A program made the position numbers and the translations under genes. Of a stretch of DNA of 33,684 nt, positions 1-8,965 are shown piece after piece. Each line of letters begins with the position of its first letter. Position 1 is the first letter of the stretch. Source of the DNA: Chlorobiota bacterium (GTDB lineage Bacteria; Bacteroidota; Ignavibacteria; Ignavibacteriales; Melioribacteraceae); assembly GCA_013151245.1 (NCBI GenBank), contig JAADIR010000122.1, forward strand, positions 1 through 33,684, given 5' to 3'. The notes under the pieces were generated by a model, which was not told where the DNA came from, ran no database searches, and was given only the letters and a program-made list of their open reading frames with translations.

Positions 1-52
1 GCAAAGCGATTGAAGCAATCTATCCGTTTTATACGAGTTGTTGAGCTAACAT

Positions 53-86
53 AAAAGGCGCAACCCATAAACGGGCGCGCCTTTTT
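53..86. terminator. Rho-independent terminator-like hairpin, possibly bidirectional
   Basis: AAAAGGCGC (53-61) / GCGCCTTTT (77-85) perfect arms, with T-tracts on both strands; sits between the window's left edge and the 3' end of the 140..1246 minus-strand CDS. Confidence 0.75.
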
Positions 87-139
87 GTTTGTTTTTATTT
101 TGCTAAATTAAAAATCATTTACTATTACGACATTTGTCG

Positions 140-1246
140 TTATTTCATCAAAATCATTTTCTTTGTTTGAACCGATTTGTTTGTTCGTAATGAATAAATA
201 TAAGTTCCGCTAGACAATCCTTTGGCGTTGAATTGAATTTGATAATAGCCGCGGCTTTTTTCTTCGCTGACGAGCGTAGTTATCTCGTTGCCGATGATAT
301 CGTAAACTTTTAATTCAACGTAAGAATTTTCCGGCACGGAATATTCAATAACCGTTGAAGGATTGAAAGGATTGGGATAATTCTGTTTCAACCGGAACTT
401 TTCTGTAACCGATTCGGAATTGTCATCTCCAATTCCGGTAACCGTTCCTTCGTTCCACATAATACCCTCAACAAATACATATCCGTTATCCTGCTGATTG
501 GTTCCGACGAGCGAAACCGAGACTTCTTCTCCCGTGCGGGTTAAAAAAGTGTAAAGTATTTCCTCTTCAACGTCGTCCGGACTGAAAGGAATGTGAGTAA
601 CCGTTACTCTGTCTTCATAAAGTCTGAGCGCTTCAACTCTTTTATTCCCCGGTAAAATCAACGTTCCGAATGCGTCTATTTTATAGGTTACATTGATATC
701 GGTAGTAATTATTACGGGAATTACCCCGACGCGGAGGGTTGTTGTTTCAGTTCCTTCGTAAGTCCATTCGGTTCCGAGCGTCATTGGATAAACGCCTCCA
801 ATTTCGGCGGGTTCATCAACGGCAAGAACGCTTCCGCTTCCCAAATCCGTCGTTCCGTTAAATCCGTATCCGTAAGAAACCGCTGTATTTCCTTCGCTTC
901 CGAAATACCGCCACAATTCGCCCGTTCCGTATTCGTTGTCGCCGTTCATATATATTGCGTAATCGGCGTTCGGAAAATTATCGGCGAATTCCGTTTCGGA
1001 CGGGTCAACGACAGTCTCGTTAAATATCATTGCCGCTTCGTTTTTGTCAAGAAAAGAATAATCCCAAATATTGGCGTTATTTCCGGGTGCGCCGATATCA
1101 ACTTGACGCATTAATGTATCGACATACTCGGTAATGTTTTTTTCGACGTAAACTTGGTTTTCTTCGTCGCTTAAAGTTATTGTGATTTGCGCGTTAGTTA
1201 TTGAAGCGAAAATCAAAACGAATATTGTTGTTATTACCTTTTTCAT
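140..1246 (-). CDS. Secreted protein with C-terminal T9SS type A sorting domain
   Basis: N-terminal signal peptide (MKKVITTIFVLIFASITNAQ); C-terminal FRLKQNYPNPFNPSTVIEYSVPENSYVELKVYDIIGNEITTLV...GTYIYSLRTNKSVQTKKMILMK is a classic T9SS CTD. Confidence 0.92.
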   Translation of the reverse strand: MKKVITTIFVLIFASITNAQITITLSDEENQVYVEKNITEYVDTLMRQVDIGAPGNNANIWDYSFLDKNEAAMIFNETVVDPSETEFADNFPNADYAIYMNGDNEYGTGELWRYFGSEGNTAVSYGYGFNGTTDLGSGSVLAVDEPAEIGGVYPMTLGTEWTYEGTETTTLRVGVIPVIITTDINVTYKIDAFGTLILPGNKRVEALRLYEDRVTVTHIPFSPDDVEEEILYTFLTRTGEEVSVSLVGTNQQDNGYVFVEGIMWNEGTVTGIGDDNSESVTEKFRLKQNYPNPFNPSTVIEYSVPENSYVELKVYDIIGNEITTLVSEEKSRGYYQIQFNAKGLSSGTYIYSLRTNKSVQTKKMILMK

Positions 1247-1606
1247 GGCTTTCTCCTTGTTTGTTTGAATTTGTTAAAAAATCTACCGGCAAATTACTTT
1301 TCAAAGGAAAGATTATCGTCTTATCCTATAAAAACAGACGCTCGAACGGTTAAGAACGGACGATTTCACTCATTTTAAGTTTGTTTTTGTTTGAATCCGA
1401 AATTTTCAAATAAATATATCCGAGAAAATATTTTTCGCTAACCGCTTGAAATAAAAGAAGTTAGGCGTTTTGAGGAAAACCTTTGTGGAGAAACGGAAGA
1501 TTTATTCCGAAAAAATGATTTTTTCATTCGTATTTTGTGACTGCAGTCAAGGATTTTTGCATTATTATGTTGAAAAAGAGTAATGCCTAAAACGAAAGTT
1601 TTAATT

Positions 1607-1861
1607 GGACGCAGATTTTCATGATTGATTATGATAGAATCAGGATTAATCTATGTCAATCAGAAAGATCAACGCTAAATTTTTTTAATATTGCAAAAAG
1701 TATAAAAAATGAAAAATTGGTCTGTGTAACTGACTGAATTAACGTTAATTCAGTCAGTCAAAAGTCTCATTTTAAGGTTTTTGTATATAACGCAGATTTT
1801 TTTGATCGGTCATGATTGATTATCGGCGAAAATCATAATCAATCATAACCGATCTGCGTCC
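1607..1861. repeat. Three degenerate copies of a GGACGCAGAT..CATGATTGATTATGAT repeat (two direct, one inverted)
   Basis: Copies at 1607-1635 (+), 1790-1823 (+) and 1832-1861 (-). The last two form a 16-bp stem with one mismatch (1808-1823 / 1835-1850). Confidence 0.8.
1729..1758. repeat. Perfect 30-bp palindrome ACTGACTGAATTAACGTTAATTCAGTCAGT
   Basis: Read directly; identical to its own reverse complement, no loop. Confidence 0.95.
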
Positions 1862-1867
1862 TATCAA

Positions 1868-3295
1868 TCAAATATCATAATAAAGCGCGAATTCAAACGG
1901 ATGCGGCTGAAGCGCCATCGGTTGAATTTCTTTTTCGAATTTGTATTTTATCCACGTGTTAATTACGTCTTCCGTGAAAACGTCTCCTTTCAAAAGATAT
2001 TCATGATCGTCTGCAAGAGCCTGCAGAGCGGCGTCTAAACTTGCCGGCGTTGAAGGAACGTTCTGCAATTCTTCCGGTTCCATGTCGTAAATGTCTTTAT
2101 CCAGCGGTTCGCCCGGGTCGATGCGGTTCATTATGCCGTCGAGCCCCGCCAACATTAAAGCCGAAAAAGCGAGATACGGATTAGCCGTCGGATCGGGACA
2201 GCGGAACTCGATTCGTTTCGCCTTTGGGTTTGCCGAGTAGAGCGGTATTCTGCACGCCGCGCTTCTGTTGCTTTGCGAATAAGCAAGTTTTACCGGAGCT
2301 TCGAATCCCGGGACTAATCTTTTATATGAGTTTGTAGTCGGATTTGTGAACGCCAGAAGCGAAGGCGCGTGTTTCAAAATTCCGCCCATAAAATAAAGCC
2401 CCATTTCGCTCAATCCTGCGTAGCCGTTTCCGGCAAAAAGCGGTTTCCCTTTTTTCCAAAGGGACATGTGAACGTGCATTCCGCTTCCGTTGTCGCTTTG
2501 AATCGGTTTCGGCATGTATGTAACCGATTTGTCGTAAAGCCGCGCGGTGTTTTTAACGATATATTTGAACATCAGCAGTTCGTCGGAGGCTTTAAGCAGC
2601 GGCGCGTATTTCAAATCGATTTCGCTCTGCCCGCCGCTAGCCACTTCGTGATGCTGCGCTTCAATTTCTATTCCCACTTTCATTAAATTTATTACCATTT
2701 CGTTTCGCAAATCGTTCAATGAATCAGTCGGCGGAACGGGAAAATATCCTTCCTTATAACGCGGTTTGTAGCCGAGGTTCGGACCTTCGTCGCGCCCGGT
2801 GTTCCAGCGTCCTTCAACGGAATCGACAAAATAGAACGATGCGTTCGGCTGCGAATCGAACCGAACGTCGTCGAAAATAAAAAACTCGGCTTCCGGTCCG
2901 AAATATGCCGTGTCCGCAATTCCGGTCGATTTAAGATACGCTTCGGCTTTTTGGGCGATGTTGCGCGGGCAGCGGGAATATCTTTCTTTTGTCGCCGGTT
3001 CGTGAACGTCGCAGATCATGCTGACCGTGGGCGCTTCGATAAAGCTATCTACAAACATCGTGTCGGGGTCGGGAATGATAAGCATGTCGCTTTCGTTTAT
3101 CGCCTTCCAGCCGCGGATTGAAGAGCCGTCGAACCCGAAACCTTCGCCGAACGAAGAAAGCGTAAGCTGATTTACGGGAACGGTGAAGTGCTGCCACTGT
3201 CCGGGGAAATCCATAAACTTAAAATCAACGAATAAAATTTTATTCTTCTTAATAAAATCAAGAACTTTCTCTTTTGACGATTTTGTTTTGCCCAT
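1868..3295 (-). CDS. glnA: Type I glutamine synthetase
   Basis: GSI signatures [54 protein letters not shown], and [10 protein letters not shown] around the presumptive adenylylation Tyr. Confidence 0.97.
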   Translation of the reverse strand: MGKTKSSKEKVLDFIKKNKILFVDFKFMDFPGQWQHFTVPVNQLTLSSFGEGFGFDGSSIRGWKAINESDMLIIPDPDTMFVDSFIEAPTVSMICDVHEPATKERYSRCPRNIAQKAEAYLKSTGIADTAYFGPEAEFFIFDDVRFDSQPNASFYFVDSVEGRWNTGRDEGPNLGYKPRYKEGYFPVPPTDSLNDLRNEMVINLMKVGIEIEAQHHEVASGGQSEIDLKYAPLLKASDELLMFKYIVKNTARLYDKSVTYMPKPIQSDNGSGMHVHMSLWKKGKPLFAGNGYAGLSEMGLYFMGGILKHAPSLLAFTNPTTNSYKRLVPGFEAPVKLAYSQSNRSAACRIPLYSANPKAKRIEFRCPDPTANPYLAFSALMLAGLDGIMNRIDPGEPLDKDIYDMEPEELQNVPSTPASLDAALQALADDHEYLLKGDVFTEDVINTWIKYKFEKEIQPMALQPHPFEFALYYDI

Positions 3296-3298
3296 TGT

Positions 3299-3754
3299 TT
3301 ACTCCTTTAAATTTAAATTGATGTTTGTCGTCTCTTTGTTAGTGGAAAGAACAAAACTCGTAATTGTTCGAACTACGCCCGGCCAACTTTGAATTTTTGC
3401 GAGAAGTTTTTCCAAATCCGTTCTGCTCTTTGTAATTACTTTCAATATATGCGAACCCTCCCCGAGGACGGAATGACATTCCAAAATTTCCGGCGTGTTT
3501 ATCGTTTTTTCCGTAAGTTTTTCATAATTTTTTGACGATTCGGTGAGAACTTGAATAAACGCCATTATGTCGTATCCGAGTTTCGGACGATTTAGCTTCG
3601 CGTAATATGCTTCAATGTAATTCTGCTCTTCCAGTTTTTTTATTCGTTCGCTTAAAGAGGGAATTGAAAGTCCCACTTTCTCGGCAATAACGTTTCTTTT
3701 TATTCTTCCGTTGCCCTGAAGTAAATCGAGTATTTTTAAGTCTATTGAGTCCAT
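3299..3754 (-). CDS. Lrp/AsnC family transcriptional regulator
   Basis: MDSIDLKILDLLQGNGRIKRNVIAEKVGLSIPSLSERIKKLEEQNYIEAYYAKLNRPKLG: AsnC-type HTH followed by a RAM-like domain; 3 bp upstream of glnA on the same strand. Confidence 0.93.
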   Translation of the reverse strand: MDSIDLKILDLLQGNGRIKRNVIAEKVGLSIPSLSERIKKLEEQNYIEAYYAKLNRPKLGYDIMAFIQVLTESSKNYEKLTEKTINTPEILECHSVLGEGSHILKVITKSRTDLEKLLAKIQSWPGVVRTITSFVLSTNKETTNINLNLKE

Positions 3755-3967
3755 TAGCCTTAATTATTTAGTTATTTATTAAACAATGACTGTAAAAATA
3801 ATAATATTCGCTTAATTTGCAAAAATAATTATTATTAAATATTTGTAAACGATGTATCTTACTTTGCAATTAAAGAATATTAGCAAGCATTTAGAGTAAG
3901 TTAAAATATTAAGAATGATTATTGAGTTAAAGATTATTTCTAATATGAATAACGTTGTTTACAAATT

Positions 3968-3990
3968 GAACCGCTTTGCGGTTCTTTTTT
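3968..3990 (+). terminator. Terminator-like hairpin GAACCGC-TTT-GCGGTTC followed by T6
   Basis: Perfect 7-bp stem (3968-3974 / 3978-3984), TTT loop, then TTTTTT (3985-3990). No annotated + strand gene lies upstream of it. Confidence 0.6.
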
Positions 3991-4010
3991 GCTCTCCAGC
4001 GTTTGTTCCC

Positions 4011-4154
4011 CCTTATGCTTTGCATAAGGTTATTCAACTTCGACTGCTTTGCAGTCGCAATTATTTACAAGTCCGAAGGACTTGAATATGAATAACTTCG
4101 GGCGTAGCTCGGAGAAATTCAACTACATTTATTTTTGCAACTACAAAGTAGTTG
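4011..4154 (+). repeat. Hairpin array, copy A (five short palindromes)
   Basis: CCTTATGC-TTT-GCATAAGG (4011-4029), CGACTGC-TTT-GCAGTCG (4041-4057), CAAGTCC-GAA-GGACTTG (4068-4084), AACTTCGGGC-GTA-GCTCGGAGAA (about 4094-4116), CAACTAC-AAA-GTAGTTG (4138-4154). Confidence 0.9.
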
Positions 4155-4312
4155 AATTATCGCCCAACTACTTTTTACTGAATTTTTCTCTCTATCACAT
4201 TCATATTTGAACAAATGTAAAGCATATCAAATTAGTGGAACTTAAACTCCCTTATAAGGTTTACCCTGAAATTTCTTATTTTTGTTTAATCTTAATGAAA
4301 AGGAATTGCAAA

Positions 4313-6781
4313 ATGACGCTTACCAAAAAAAGACCTTCCAAAGAATTAAAACCGGAAGAACTAAAATGGTCGTGCGATTTAACATGTTTCGATTTTAGTT
4401 CGACGGAAACTATTAGTCCGGTTGACGGAATTGTCGGGCAGGAACGCGCGATGAAAGCTTTAAAAATCGGGGTCGATTTAAGAGGTCCCGGCTACAACGT
4501 TTTCATAACCGGTTTATCCGGCACCGGAAAGTTAACTTCGGTAAAACAGCTTTTGCAAAATATTTTACCCGACTGCAGCGAGTTAACCGATTATGCTTAC
4601 GTAAACAATTTTGACGATGAAGACAGACCTATTTTATTGACTTTTCCGAAAGGAAAATCGAAAAAATTCAAAGAAGATTTAAGCGCGGCAATTCGCTTTC
4701 TTCAGGAAAACATTCCAAGTATTTTAGAGTCGGAAAGTTTTATCGGCAAAAGAAATCGTTTGATTGCAAGATTAAAAAAAGACGTCGAAGCCAAATCGCT
4801 CGATTTTCAAAAGCGAATAAGTAAAGACGGGTTTACAATCGGCGAGATGAAAATCGGCGAAATGGTCGGTCCCGAACTTCTTTTTGTAAAAGACAAACAG
4901 GCGTATCATGTAAATGCAATACCGGAATTAATTGGCGCGGGAAAAATTTCGGAAGCCGAAGGAAAAAAGATCAAGAAAAAACACGCCGAATATAATAAAG
5001 AATTTTCCAAAGTCTTAAAAGCGTCAATCAAAACGAGTAAAGAAATTCAGCAAAAAGTAGGGGAACTGGAAGTTCGTACTATTAAAGGAATAATAGAAAT
5101 CGAAATAAATGATTTGAAAGAAAAATATCCCGATCCGAAAATAAGAGCTTTTCTCGATCAGGTTGCTAAAGACATTCCTGAAAATAAAGAAGTTTTCAAA
5201 GGCGTTAAACCCGTTGTTGAAGAGACGGGACAGGGTTACGTTATCGACTATTTGAAAAATTACGACGTAAATATTATTCTCGATAATTCCAACGCCGATT
5301 CTTGTCCCGTTGTAATTGAAACGTCTCCCACATATTCAAATCTTTTCGGAACGATTGAAAAATACAGCGACGGAATGGGCGGCTGGCACGCTGATTTTAC
5401 GCGGATAAAAGCCGGTTCGCTTTTAAGGGCGAACGGCGGATATCTTGTGCTAAACGCGCTCGACGCTTTCGAAGAAGCGGGAGTCTGGAAAAATCTAAAA
5501 CGCGTTCTCCTTCACAGAAAATTGGAAATTCAAGATTCTGCAAATCTTTATCATTTTTCCCCGAGCATTCTTCAACCGGAGGCGATTAATATCGATATTA
5601 AAGTTATTATGATTGGAAACAATTATATCTATTCGCTTCTGTCATCGTATCAGGATGATTTTAACAAGATATTTAAGATCAAAGCTGAATTCGATTACGA
5701 GATGAAACGGACGGATTCCGCTTTGGTTGAATATGCGCGAATTGTTAAAAAACTTGTCGAATCCGAAGGGCTGCTCGAATTCAACATCGCCGCCATCGGA
5801 AAAATTGTTGAATACGGCGCAAGATATGCCGAAAGTCAAAATAAATTAACGACGCGCTTTGCCTACATTGCCGACTTAGTCCGTGAAGCTAATTTTTGGG
5901 CAAAGGACGTGAATAGGAAAATTGTGGAAGATTTTCACGTTATTCAAGCGTACGAGTCGATGCGGGAACGACATTCCCTCGGCGATTCGAAAATTTCCGA
6001 TATGATTAACGAAGGGATTCTTCTAATCGATACGAAAGGATCCAGAGTGGGACAGGTAAACGGACTTGCAGTTTACGGAAGCGGAATGCACTCATACGGC
6101 AAACCTACGCGGATAACGGCTTCGGTGGGCTTGGGCAACGGAAACATTATAAACGTTGAGCGGGAAGCCGGTTTAAGCGGAAACACACACAATAAAGGCG
6201 TTTTAATTATCGGCGGATATTTCAGGGAAACTTTCGGAAGGAAACGACCTCTTTCATTTTCGGCGGGACTTGTATTTGAGCAAGGCTACGGAATGATTGA
6301 CGGCGACAGCGCAACCGCGGCGGAAATTTGCGCGCTTATCTCCTCGATTTCGCGAACGCCGATTAAACAAAATTTTGCTATAACGGGGTCTGTAAATCAA
6401 AAAGGAGACATTCAGCCGATCGGCGGAATTAACGAAAAGATTGAAGGCTTTTTCAAAGTCTGCAAAGCGCGCGGTCTTACGGGAAAAGAGGGCGTGATTA
6501 TGCCCGTTCAAAATAAGAACGATTTAATGCTGAGCGACGAAGTTGTTAAAGCCGTGGATGAGAAGAAATTTCATATTTACACGGTTTCCAGAATTGAAGA
6601 AGCGGTGGAACTTTTAATGGGATACAAAGCAGGAAAACTGCTGAAATCGGGACGGTACGAAGCGAACACCGTTTTCTGCGAAGTTGAAAAGAGGCTGAGA
6701 GAAATGAAGATGAGAGCGACGCCTCCTAAAAAAAATGATGCAACCGCCGATAATAAAAAAACAACAAAGAGGAAAAAATAA
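4313..6781 (+). CDS. Lon-like ATP-dependent protease (AAA + S16 peptidase, LonB-like)
   Basis: Walker-A-like GLSGTGK, long coiled-coil insertion, C-terminal S16 region IDGDSATAAE (Ser) and GGINEKIEG (Lys). Start chosen at ATG 4313 (MTLTKKRPSKEL) rather than ORF start 4235 because of upstream AAAAGGA. Confidence 0.9.
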   Translation: MTLTKKRPSKELKPEELKWSCDLTCFDFSSTETISPVDGIVGQERAMKALKIGVDLRGPGYNVFITGLSGTGKLTSVKQLLQNILPDCSELTDYAYVNNFDDEDRPILLTFPKGKSKKFKEDLSAAIRFLQENIPSILESESFIGKRNRLIARLKKDVEAKSLDFQKRISKDGFTIGEMKIGEMVGPELLFVKDKQAYHVNAIPELIGAGKISEAEGKKIKKKHAEYNKEFSKVLKASIKTSKEIQQKVGELEVRTIKGIIEIEINDLKEKYPDPKIRAFLDQVAKDIPENKEVFKGVKPVVEETGQGYVIDYLKNYDVNIILDNSNADSCPVVIETSPTYSNLFGTIEKYSDGMGGWHADFTRIKAGSLLRANGGYLVLNALDAFEEAGVWKNLKRVLLHRKLEIQDSANLYHFSPSILQPEAINIDIKVIMIGNNYIYSLLSSYQDDFNKIFKIKAEFDYEMKRTDSALVEYARIVKKLVESEGLLEFNIAAIGKIVEYGARYAESQNKLTTRFAYIADLVREANFWAKDVNRKIVEDFHVIQAYESMRERHSLGDSKISDMINEGILLIDTKGSRVGQVNGLAVYGSGMHSYGKPTRITASVGLGNGNIINVEREAGLSGNTHNKGVLIIGGYFRETFGRKRPLSFSAGLVFEQGYGMIDGDSATAAEICALISSISRTPIKQNFAITGSVNQKGDIQPIGGINEKIEGFFKVCKARGLTGKEGVIMPVQNKNDLMLSDEVVKAVDEKKFHIYTVSRIEEAVELLMGYKAGKLLKSGRYEANTVFCEVEKRLREMKMRATPPKKNDATADNKKTTKRKK

Positions 6782-8209
6782 ATGAATAGAAAAGTTAAAA
6801 CGAAAATATTAGCGACCGTTGGTCCTGCCACCGATTCGGTTGAAGCCCTTTCGGCGCTTATTAATGCGGGAGTTGACGCTTTCAGACTAAATTTTTCGCA
6901 CGGGAATCCCGAGTATTTTACAAAACTTTACGAAAACATTGAAAAAGTTTTTGCCGAAAAGAAAATCGAAATTCCGATCATCCAAGATCTGCAGGGTCCT
7001 AAAATCAGAATCGGAAAAATGCAAGAGGAAGGAATTGAAATAAAATCCGGCGACACAATTGAAATTACGACGGAAGACGTTGACGGAACTAAAGAGAAGA
7101 TTTCAACCTCGTACAAACAGTTATCCAAAGACATTACAATCGGAAACGCAATTTTAATAAACGACGGTTTAATCCGTCTCGAAGTAAAAGAAATAAACGA
7201 CGATTCGATTATTTGCAAGATTATTGAAGGCGGAAAACTCTTCTCCCGTAAAGGAATGAATCTGCCCGGCGCAAACATATCTGCTCCGTCGCTTACCGAC
7301 CGGGATATCGAGAACCTTGAATTCGCGCTAAAACATCGCGTTGATTACATAGCTCTTTCGTATGTTCGTCATCCCGACGATATTTTCGGATTAAAACAGT
7401 GGTTGAAGGCAAAGGGCATTGAAATTCCGATTATAGCAAAAATAGAAAAACCTGAAGGCGTTGATAATTTTGAATCTATTATGAAAGCGGCGGACGGAAT
7501 TATGCTCGCTCGCGGAGATTTAGGAGTCGAGCTTGCGCCGCAGCTTGTTCCGATAATTCAGAAAAATATTATCCGCAGATGTAACGCGGTCGGCAAATTG
7601 GTAATCACCGCCACTCAAATGTTAGAGTCAATGGTTAGTCATCCCGTTTCCACTCGCGCCGAAGCTTCCGACATTGCAAACGCCGTTTTCGACGGAACCG
7701 ACGTTGTGATGCTGAGCGAAGAGACTTCAATAGGGAAATACGCTGTTGAAGCGGTTTCGGTGATGAACCGGATCGTTCTCGTGGCTGAGTCGCAGTCGCA
7801 GTTTAAGCATGAAATTAAATTTGAAACCCCCGAAGATTTCCTTTCTAACGTTTTGGACGCAACGGGGAGAGCTTATGCAAAAATTTCCGATCAGATGAAC
7901 CTTCGCGCTATTTCGGTGTTTACCCACACCGGACGAGAAGCGGAAATATTAGCAAAATACAGACCGAACGCGCCGATTTACGCTTTCTCGGATAATCATA
8001 AAACGGTTTTAAAAATGAAACTTTATCACGGCGTTTATTCCTACCGTCTGCCGGACTTGCGCGATTATGAAATTGCGGTCAACGGTTCGCTTCTCACATT
8101 GAAAAAGGAAGGACTTGTTCAGCCCGGAGATTTGGTGATTTTTGTAGCCGGCGAACCGAAAAACAGAAACAGCAGAGAGAGTTGGATACGGTATCTTTAC
8201 GTTGATTAA
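6782..8209 (+). CDS. pyk: Pyruvate kinase
   Basis: KTKILATVGPATDS, RLNFSHG, QDLQGPKIRIG, IIAKIEKPEGVDN, MLARGDLGVE, ITATQMLESM; starts 1 nt after the Lon-like stop with GAGGAAA upstream. Confidence 0.98.
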   Translation: MNRKVKTKILATVGPATDSVEALSALINAGVDAFRLNFSHGNPEYFTKLYENIEKVFAEKKIEIPIIQDLQGPKIRIGKMQEEGIEIKSGDTIEITTEDVDGTKEKISTSYKQLSKDITIGNAILINDGLIRLEVKEINDDSIICKIIEGGKLFSRKGMNLPGANISAPSLTDRDIENLEFALKHRVDYIALSYVRHPDDIFGLKQWLKAKGIEIPIIAKIEKPEGVDNFESIMKAADGIMLARGDLGVELAPQLVPIIQKNIIRRCNAVGKLVITATQMLESMVSHPVSTRAEASDIANAVFDGTDVVMLSEETSIGKYAVEAVSVMNRIVLVAESQSQFKHEIKFETPEDFLSNVLDATGRAYAKISDQMNLRAISVFTHTGREAEILAKYRPNAPIYAFSDNHKTVLKMKLYHGVYSYRLPDLRDYEIAVNGSLLTLKKEGLVQPGDLVIFVAGEPKNRNSRESWIRYLYVD

Positions 8210-8217
8210 TAGAAACT

Positions 8218-8805
8218 CTAATATTTGGTATGTTTATTAATGCCAATCATTTTTATTAACGAATTTTGCGCGGCGAACAGATCATTCAAAACATCTTTGT
8301 TCGTCGTTGCGCTGTTTCCGTTCAACTCAAAATAGTTTCCTCCGATAGAAAAAACAACTACGCGTTGTTCAAAACCTTTTGAGTTTAGATATTTATATGC
8401 GCGGACGGGGATTTCATCCGATTTGAAATTTTCTTTTTCAATTATCCGAAGCGAAATTCCGGTTTTTTGAGATTTAATAATTTTACTATATTTGATTAAG
8501 TCCGTTAACGGTTCCTTTTCAATTCTTCCCGCAGAAACGTTATCCATAGCAACCGGAATCAGATTGAGCGAAGCCTTTAGCCCGTTGCGCATTAAAAGAA
8601 TATTATTACAATTGCATTCGTTGTCTTCAACTTGATACCATCCTTGTGGAATAGCGACGCTGAACGATGAATCGGACGGATAGGCGAGTTTGTCTGAAAA
8701 CGGGAAATCGAAATTGTAGCGCGATCGGCTCGAAGAACATGAAAAGAGAAGCGCCGCAAGCGCCGCGAACAATAAGGCTTTTAAAACGCGTTTGTTTAAA
8801 TTCAA
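8218..8805 (-). CDS. Hypothetical lipoprotein
   Basis: MNLNKRVLKALLFAALAALLFSCSSS lipobox; no family recognised. Confidence 0.7.
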   Translation of the reverse strand: MNLNKRVLKALLFAALAALLFSCSSSRSRYNFDFPFSDKLAYPSDSSFSVAIPQGWYQVEDNECNCNNILLMRNGLKASLNLIPVAMDNVSAGRIEKEPLTDLIKYSKIIKSQKTGISLRIIEKENFKSDEIPVRAYKYLNSKGFEQRVVVFSIGGNYFELNGNSATTNKDVLNDLFAAQNSLIKMIGINKHTKY

Positions 8806-8965
8806 AATATCCTAACCGTATAATTATCAAAAAAAATATTTGCGGTTAAATCCTTCCGTAAATTTAGTTTCATTTGCTCTTATTTGAAAATTATCGATTC
8901 TTTTATTTTGGACAATCTTTCTTTAGCTTGCGTCGTAATTTTTAGTAATTATTTTCCGTGATGGT

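Noticed and set aside
1-44. Possible C-terminus of a + strand CDS (KAIEAIYPFYTSC*, stop at 42-44)
   Set aside because: Too short to assign a frame or family; another frame (stop at 52-54) is equally open.
1808-1850. Stem-loop downstream of glnA as its terminator
   Set aside because: On the glnA strand the stem is followed by an A-tract rather than a T-tract.
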